DNA from: Hygrophila difformis
Lineage: Eukaryota; Streptophyta; Magnoliopsida; Lamiales; Acanthaceae
Length of the DNA stretch: 64,000 nt
NCBI GenBank assembly: GCA_030278955.1
Contig: JAOANR010000014.1
Coordinates: forward strand, 19,842,068-19,906,067
Direction of reading: 5' to 3'
The notes beneath the pieces are model-generated. The model did no database searches, was not told the DNA's origin, and saw nothing but the letters and a program-made list of their open reading frames with translations. The position numbers and the translations under genes are program-made. The number at the start of each line of letters is the position of its first letter. The first letter of the stretch is position 1. Positions 57,047-64,000 of the stretch are shown here, in pieces.

Positions 57047-58309
57047 ATGGCACCGAGAGGCAGACCACGCGCCCAGCCCACTACTCCAAACACCAACGAA
57101 ACCCCTATGCAACCAGAAAGGCCTATACCCGGCGAAGGGGTACACGCTCAAGAGGAGCCGACAAACCCTATGCCAAACAACATGGACGCGCGCCTACGCA
57201 CTCTAGAAGAGGTTCTCATTGCGATAGGGAACGCGCATGTGAACCAAGGCCAGGCCGCTGCGGTACCTCCACCCGAGGCCCGCATTAACTACTTAGCTAT
57301 GGTGAACTCATATCGTCCGCCGAACTACGCCGGAGAAGAGGACCCGGCTAAACTTGAAGAATGGATCCGAACATTCGACAAGCTACTAAACGCGGTGAAG
57401 TGCCCAACTGGCGAGAAGGTGCCTGTGGCATCGTACTATCTCGGAGGGGAGGCGGATGACTGGTGGCGTGCCATGCAAGATAAGTTAGCCGAGGACGAGG
57501 AACCCTATTCTTGGGAAGAATTCATGGGTCTGATCAGGGATCGCTTTTATCCCATGAGCACAAAGTCAGCCATGTATGAGGAGTTCTTATCTCTGAAGCA
57601 AGGAGGGCAAACAGTCCAGGAATATTACACCCGTTTCAAGGAGTTGGTGCGTTTCGCACCGAGACTCGTGCCGACAGATGCGGAGAAGGCACAGAAATTT
57701 GAAATGGGGCTAAACTTGGCTATACGAGAGGTGATCACTGGCGTCCCATACCCAGACCTGCAATCGGTGTATGATCGTGCGGTAGCTGTTGCAAGGGTGC
57801 AACAACTAAAAAGGAAAGTGAGCGGAGAACCCAGTCGAGGATCTCAGGGACAGGATAAGAGGAGTAGAGACAACCGTTGCGGTAACAATGCTGTAGGGAA
57901 CAACTTTCGGGGAGATCTGAACAGACCCCCTCAAAACAACAACAGAGGATATGACGATAGAACCCTTTTCCGGGGTAACCCGGTACCACCTTGCCCGAGA
58001 TGCGGCAGGCCTCATTTGGCCAGAGGGTGCCCCCAACAGGGCGCCTGCTACAGGTGTGGTCGCATCGGCCACATGGCGAATGAGTGCCGCACTCGATTGG
58101 AAAACATCGCCAAGAGGGAGGACTTGGGCACGGGGCCAACTCAGCCTCGCAACCAGGATGGACGGAATGGAAACAACCAGGGGTATAGACCCCCTCAAAA
58201 CCAGAATCTCCATCAGAATCAACGTCCCCCACAGAATCCAAATCAGCAACAGGATCAGAACCCGAACCGGATCAGCAAGGCAACCCGGGACGCCCAATGG
58301 GGCGATTGA
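57047..58309 (+). CDS. Gypsy Gag protein, 420 residues
   Basis: It begins [15 protein letters not shown]. The retrotransposon Gag domain spans about residues 100-240 ([67 protein letters not shown]). Two zinc-knuckle-type motifs follow ([14 protein letters not shown] and [14 protein letters not shown], about residues 320-350), then an Asn/Gln/Pro-rich tail. Gag packages the element RNA. It overlaps the pol frame by 13 bases. Confidence 0.9.
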   Translation: MAPRGRPRAQPTTPNTNETPMQPERPIPGEGVHAQEEPTNPMPNNMDARLRTLEEVLIAIGNAHVNQGQAAAVPPPEARINYLAMVNSYRPPNYAGEEDPAKLEEWIRTFDKLLNAVKCPTGEKVPVASYYLGGEADDWWRAMQDKLAEDEEPYSWEEFMGLIRDRFYPMSTKSAMYEEFLSLKQGGQTVQEYYTRFKELVRFAPRLVPTDAEKAQKFEMGLNLAIREVITGVPYPDLQSVYDRAVAVARVQQLKRKVSGEPSRGSQGQDKRSRDNRCGNNAVGNNFRGDLNRPPQNNNRGYDDRTLFRGNPVPPCPRCGRPHLARGCPQQGACYRCGRIGHMANECRTRLENIAKREDLGTGPTQPRNQDGRNGNNQGYRPPQNQNLHQNQRPPQNPNQQQDQNPNRISKATRDAQWGD

Positions 58310-61300
58310 ATGTCATCAATGAGGCAGATGTGCCTATGCAGGGGGACGTAATGGGAGGTACGTTCCATGTCTTAAGTACACCCCTTAGAGTTCTGTTTGA
58401 CTCAGGAGCTAGTTGTTCGATAATATCATCTAAAGTCTTACCTAAACTAGATCTACCTAAGTGCGAATTGATTAACTTAGGGATTCAACTTCCATCGGGA
58501 GAGGTAGTATCATGCTCTAAGCGATATAACGGAATTCCGATAGTTATAAAGAACGTAGAGTTTTTCGCGAACTTGGTAGAATTCGAACTACAGGATTTTG
58601 ACGTCATACTAGGGATGGATTGGCTAACCCAATATAAAGCCGTGATCGATTGCCAAAAACAAAAGATCACGTTGTCAAAGAGTAGGGGAAGGAGAGTCAT
58701 CTTTTACTCCCAACCCCCTAAGAAGTCTACCAAGATAGTTAACGCCATGAAGCTATGTAGCTTAATGCGTAAGGGTTACGCGTTATATGCATGCTACATT
58801 CACAACCTTGAGGCCGAAGAGGTCAAGGTGGATAACATTCCGGTGGTGAGAGAATACCCGGATGTATTTCCGGAAGACGTTCCCGGCATGCCGCCTAAGA
58901 GAGATCTGGAATTCACCATAGATCTTATCCCGGGAACGGAGCCTGTCTCAAAGGCTCCTTACCGTATGGCGCCGCTAGAAATGAAGGAGCTAAAGGAACA
59001 ACTCGAGGAGTTGCTAGAGAAGGGCTACATAAGGCCGAGCACGTCCCCATGGGGAGCCCCGGTTTTATTCGTTAAGAAGAAAGATGGAGGTCTACGACTA
59101 TGCATCGATTATAGAGGACTTAACCAAGTCACGGTCAAGAACAAGTACCCTTTGCCCAGGATCGAGGATTTGTTCGACCAACTGAAGGGAGCTTCAGTAT
59201 TTTCAAAGATCGACCTACGATCTGGATATCACCAGTTAAGGATCGCTCGCCCATTGACACAGCTGTTAAAGAAAGGGGTGAAATACGACTGGACCATTGA
59301 GTGTGATTCCGCATTCCAAGAATTGAAGAAACGGCTTACTACAGCGCCGGTGTTGGCATTACCATCGGAGGACGGAGACTTCGAGGTGTACAGCGACGCC
59401 TTGAAGAAAGGATTGGGATGCGTGCTAATGCAAGATCAAAGGGTTATAGCATACGCATCACGTCAACTAAAGCCACACGAAGAGAACTATCCGACGCACG
59501 ATTTGGAGCTAGCCGCAGTCGTGTTCGCTCTAAAGATATGGAGGCACTACCTCTATGGGCGAAAGTGTCGGATGTTCACCGACCATAAGAGCCTCAAGTA
59601 TATATTCACGTAAAAAGAGCTGAATTTGAGGCAAAGGAGATGGTTGGAGCTGATTAAGGATTACGACCTGGAGATCGCGTATCACGAAGGAAAAGCCAAC
59701 GTGGTGGCCGATGCCTTGAGTCGAAAGACTCAACACGTGGTGAATTCACTTGTGGTACCGGCCGAGTTGTACAGAGACTTAGCAAAATTAAGTCTGGAGT
59801 TAGTACACTCTGGCGAAGTAAGTGAGGTCGTCAACACGATGATAGTAGGATCTACCATACTCGATGAGATACGACTAGCACAACAGGGTGATGAAAAACT
59901 GGAGGAAATTAGGAAGAGCATTGCTGAAGGAAAGGCAATGGATTTTAAAATCCATGAGGACGGAAGCATCCGCTTCAAGGGAAGGTGGTACATACCACGA
60001 AAATGCGAGGACCTGAAGCAAAGAGTAATGGAGGAAGGCCATAATACCCCATACTCGGTCCACCCCGGAGGCGAGAAGCTATACAAGGACATAAAGAAGA
60101 ACTATTGGTGGCCGAACATGAAGAGAGAAATAGCCGAGTTTGGGGCAAGATGCCTTACCTACCAGAAGGTCAAGGCTGTACGACAGAAACCCCTAGGATT
60201 AATGCAGCCATTGGAAATCCCAAGTTGGAAATGGGATAGCATTTCAATGGACTTCGTCTCGGGGCTACCACGTTCACCGAAGGGGATGAATAAAATCTGG
60301 GTAATCGTGGATAGGTTGACAAAAGCTGCCATATTTATCCCCATGAAGGATACCTGGTCCATGGACCAATTGACAAGGGCATATGTCGACAACGTGGTAC
60401 GACGACATGGATTACCACATGACATCATCTCGGACAGAGACAGTAGTTTCGTCTCACATTTTTGGACAAAACTACAAGAAGCCCTCGGTACGAAGATAAA
60501 GATGAGTACCGCGTTCCGCCCCATGACGGATGGACAAACGGAAAGAACGATCCAAACTTTGGAAGACATGCTGAGGGCATGCGTATTAGAGTTTAAAGGA
60601 AGTTGGGAAAATCACTTACCCTTGATCGAATTTTTCTACAACAACAGCTACCATGCTAGCATTGGCATGGCACCTTTCGAGGCACTGTATGGACGCAAAT
60701 GTCGAAGCCCATTGAGCTGGGAAGAGGGCGAGAGGACTATGGTACTTGGACCGCAACTTGTTGAGGACATGGCTCAATAAGTCAAAATAATCCAAGGAAA
60801 GATGAGAGCCGCGCAAGACCGGCAAAAGAGCTATGCCGACGTGAGACGACAAGATTTAGAATTCCAAATAGGCAATAAGGTCATGTTAAAGGTATCACCG
60901 ATGAAGAGCGTGATGCGCTTTGGCAAGCGGGGAAAATTGAGCCCACGGTACATAGGACCATACGAGATCCTAGAAAGAGTGGGGAATCTTGCATACCGAC
61001 TAGCATTACCGCCACAATTTGCTCGTGTCCACGACGTGTTCCACGTCTCGCAACTGAAGAAATACGTCCATGATCCGACCCACATACTCCAACCGGAGGA
61101 AATTGAACTGGACGATGACTTAAGCTACGAAGAAATTCCGGTGCGAATACTCGACAAGAAGGAGAGGGTAACAAGGAATAAGACCGTGAGAATGGTTAAG
61201 GTTCTTTGGTCTAACCACGAAGCCGAGACGGCAACGTGGGAGCTAGAGGCAGACATGAAGGATCGTTACCCAACCCTATTCCAAGACAGTGCAACAACAG

Positions 61301-61314
61301 TTATGGGGACATAA
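58297..61314 (+). pseudogene. Gypsy Pol, reverse-transcriptase core deleted, two nonsense codons
   Basis: The frame is one base back (-1) from gag. Protease has [11 protein letters not shown] near residue 30. Reverse transcriptase starts normally ([44 protein letters not shown]). It then jumps, at about 59247, straight to [10 protein letters not shown], so the fingers/palm segment with the FxDD active site is missing in frame. The RNase H region ([27 protein letters not shown]) follows, then TAA at 59611-59613. Integrase has its zinc region, Asp in ISMDFVSGLP, Asp in ISDRDSSFVSHFW and Glu near PLIEFFYNNSYH or MTDGQTERTIQTL. TAA follows at 60778-60780. The C-terminus holds an SH3-like GPYEILERVG part and a chromodomain (VRILDKKERVTRNK, VKVLWSNHEAETATWE). 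The element cannot reverse-transcribe itself. Confidence 0.92.
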
Positions 61315-61583
61315 CTCTAATCTTAAGAGGGGGAGGATGTGACAACCCGAATAGTTCCGGATATTTTGTACGAATACGTTGTACCCCAAATAAATAAATT
61401 CAAATTGTTTTGAACTACGTAATGACTTGATCCCTTCATGGGGTACGTAGGCAACTCGGAAATTTCAATTCTGGGTTCAGTCAAATAATAACAAACAACG
61501 ACACACAATAATACAATCGCTTAATCAAACAATTCCCGAACTCGCGAGAGGATGAAGTGCAACTTCGAGGACGAAGTTGGTTC

Positions 61584-61598
61584 TTAAGGGGGGTAGAC
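61584..61598 (+). promoter_or_regulatory. Polypurine tract of the Gypsy chromovirus
   Basis: TTAAGGGGGGTAGAC ends at the 3' LTR border. A second purine run, AAGAGGGGGAGGA, lies at about 61324-61337 just after pol. Confidence 0.75.
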
Positions 61599-64000
61599 TG
61601 TAATACCCGTAAATTTTAGAATATAAAAGTAGGAATTAATCCAATAGGAGAGAAGGTTTTGTTTCCGAGAACCCATAGACGCGGAAATGCACGGAAGTCA
61701 AAGGACGACGAATTAGAACCCGACGGACCAAAACCGACGGTCTTAAGATTTCAAGCATGAAATCGAATTGAGACGGAATAAATTTATGATGAGAAGCATA
61801 ATCCGAAAATGACCCGGAAAATCGAGCGCGATAACGTGGAAGGATAGAAGTCCGAAAGAGAGGAGAAAAAGAACCGACGGATCGGATCGCACGGACCCGC
61901 CCGGACCGCAGTCCAGGCGGGGACCGCGCGCTGGCCGGGCGGGGTTTGGCCAAAAGGCGCGCCAACCCCGCGTGGCTCCACAGGTTTTTGCAAGTTGCGC
62001 GTTTTCGGCGATTTCTTACCATAATTCGACCCCCCGACTTTGGAAAGTGGATTTTGGACGGGGGAAGGTGAATAAGGTCGACCTAGGGTTGTCTCCCCAC
62101 CCCACAAGCAGTCACAACAGCCTCCTAAAGCTCTCTCAAACTCTCCCAAGCCAAAACACTCTCCCGACGAACTTCCGACGGACTTCCGGCGACTTTCCGG
62201 CAACCTACAACGACCAAGCAAGGGAGTGGAACAAGGATTTCAGTGATAGATTCATTGGTAAGTCTTCAAACAGATTTCCATCCTCGTTTTTCCTCTCAAA
62301 TCCCCAATCTAACTCTTGAATCGTTGATTGCAAATACGATCGTGGCCAAAGTCGGGAACTTTGCGTTTCGTAGATCCGTTCGTAGGATTTTGGACGAGCC
62401 GAGCGACCCTAGGACTACTCAAGAACACAACCACTGTAAGTTGAGCCTTTCATATCAATACGGGTGATTTAGGAGCGTCCGGTATAGTCGTAATGTAACG
62501 AAACGTAAAAATCGAAGTTAAAAACCCCAACTTGCACAGTTTCTGAAATCGGCCTAAAACTCCTATTTCGAGGATTCAATTCGAGAAACTCAAAACTGGA
62601 CTTTTAATCCTAACACATAAATCTAGGTTGTGTAAAAATTTCAGACATTTTCGTTAACGTTTGCTATTTTAAATCGCATCGAAAAGAAACTGTTTTGACA
62701 AAACGTGTTTGAAATCTGCCTATGAACATGTCCGAACTTAGTGAGTCTATTTCTATATTTTGTAGTCCGATTTGATCTTACAATCTAAATGAAAGTTGTA
62801 GATAATCATGTCTAGTATATGTGTTTAAAATTTCAGAATTTTTGGAGTCCATTTGATATGTCAAAAAGCCAATTTTCCGAACTGTGACAAATCTGTTTTG
62901 GGACGGTAAACTGTTTCCGCATTAAACTCGATTTTTGACATGTTTTCTCAACTTATTTCGAGAAAGTTAAAACACGAAAGTTGTTCGTTAGGGTGTTTTG
63001 CATAAACTGTGAAATTTTCAGATTTTTCGGACTTAAACCGAATTTTTAAATTGAAAAGGCGTAAACTGTGACGCCAAGTTACTTTTAAATCGAAGGATTT
63101 TGAAATTTCGAAACGAACGATCAAAGGTTTGAAATACGATACATCTATACTTTTGAAAAACCCCGATACATTAAATCTAAACGATACATGAGATACTTTG
63201 GTGGAGGGTGAGTGCTCTGCAGGGTGCCCCTCTAGCCTTTCTCTTCGGGCCTATAATGGACGAGAGAATTTGATGAGATATTACGCCAATCGGCGGGAGA
63301 TACATGGCCTACTCTCTCGGGTTGTCCGTATGGATTTCCCGAGGCTCCGGAGTGGTACTGGGCATGGCAGATACGGCTGCGGCCGCCGGATCACCGGCTA
63401 AACGAGATACTTACGAAACGGCTGCGGCCGCCGGATCACCGGCTATACAAAACACTGAGAAATGGTTACGTAACGGGGAAATAAAAGATTTAATATTTTT
63501 AAGTATTTATTTATTTTTGCATGTCTTTAAATTATGCATTTAAATTATGTCTTTAAATTTCGTATCATGACTAAATTGTTATTGTGGATTAAATGCATGT
63601 TCAAGTACACAATTAAAATATTATTTCCTTTAAATTTTGTGAATGCATGTTAGGAGTGAAATTTTAAATTATCTAATTAAATCCCTTTATTGCTATGTTA
63701 GGATCGACTTACTCAGTATTTTGTATACTGATAAAATTGTTGTTTTCTCTTTTCTTTTCAGAGTATGAAGATAATGCATGAGCATATGCATTGGGGGATG
63801 GAAAATCTTTAACATTGTTTTTATTGCTTTTGTGATACTTGCATAACGGGCATGTAAATCCCGAGTTTTGGCCATGTCGGCCCACATTACATTTTTCCGC
63901 TGCGATATATTATTACTACTACTATATGTGTGGATGATGCTTAATATTATTTTTAAATAGATTCCGGACTTGTTTTTAAACCTTTTTGCAATACCTATAG
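61599..64000 (+). repeat. 3' LTR of the Gypsy chromovirus (incomplete)
   Basis: It matches 53026-55421 throughout, with scattered substitutions; the last 90 or so bases lie outside the window. Confidence 0.95.

Larger units (their letters stand above)
53026..64000 (+). mobile_element. Gypsy chromovirus (Tekay-like), truncated by the window end
   Basis: The 5' LTR is 2489 bp, the primer-binding site is of Met type, and an extra small ORF, gag, and pol in Gypsy order (protease, reverse transcriptase, RNase H, integrase) with a C-terminal chromodomain follow. The 3' LTR starts at 61599 and runs off the window about 90 bp before its expected end. The large LTRs and chromodomain fit the Tekay (Del) lineage. 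About 30 differences by eye between the LTRs over 2.4 kb, mostly C/T and G/A changes, suggest insertion of the order of a million years ago or less (inference). The element is nested in the Copia gag above. Confidence 0.92.

Overview
The window is nuclear DNA of a flowering plant, most likely a eudicot. It shows GT-AG introns of plant size, AT-rich spacers, Stowaway and hAT MITEs, a tRNA-derived SINE, a LINE 3' end, a Helitron end, Mutator-like elements (MULEs) that carry Ulp1 protease genes, a Sirevirus-type Copia and a Tekay-type Gypsy chromovirus. Almost all of it is transposable-element DNA. One ordinary host-like gene is visible, a small HMA-domain protein at 47.5-48.3 kb. I cannot name the species.

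About 0.74-21.9 kb is a giant MULE (MULE-1). Its two ends carry arrays of GGACCAAG motifs that lie mostly in inverted orientation to each other. The plus strand carries a multi-exon gene with an N-terminal DUF1985-like region and a C-terminal Ulp1 (C48) SUMO-protease domain (1.3-8.7 kb, one in-frame stop). The minus strand carries a three-exon MuDR-type transposase (20.4-16.2 kb) that I can splice into one open frame of 763 codons. Between them lie 7 kb made of seven consecutive long inverted repeats (9.2-16.3 kb). The last of these reaches into the end of the transposase coding sequence. A Helitron end and a 5'-truncated LINE sit in introns.

About 23.2-41.65 kb is a second, unrelated MULE (MULE-2), about 8.6 kb without its insertion, with TIRs of about 45 bp. 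It also has an N-terminal-domain plus Ulp1 gene on the plus strand (24.5-28.9 kb). On the minus strand it has a FAR1/FHY3-type transposase that is broken by a stop, by loss of its C-terminus and by a 9.8-kb Sirevirus inserted in its first coding exon (31398-41195, 5-bp target duplication TCATC). The Sirevirus has near-identical LTRs, a gag-pol frame with two nonsense codons and an intact 712-codon second ORF.

41.65-52 kb is mostly spacer with small non-autonomous elements: a MULE-like element whose TIR resembles MULE-2, two diverged copies of a 0.33-kb repeat, a SINE, a Stowaway MITE, and a hAT MITE with a perfect 8-bp target duplication. It also has two recent perfect tandem duplications and the HMA gene.

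From about 51.9 kb a Copia element of Tork/Tnt1 type begins. Its gag is split by a Gypsy chromovirus that starts at 53026 and runs off the window inside its 3' LTR. The chromovirus has an extra coiled-coil ORF before gag. Its pol has lost the reverse-transcriptase core and carries two nonsense codons, yet its LTRs are still about 98-99% alike by eye.

The most unusual material is the palindrome array inside MULE-1, followed by the repeated pairing of Ulp1-protease genes with two different MULE transposase families.
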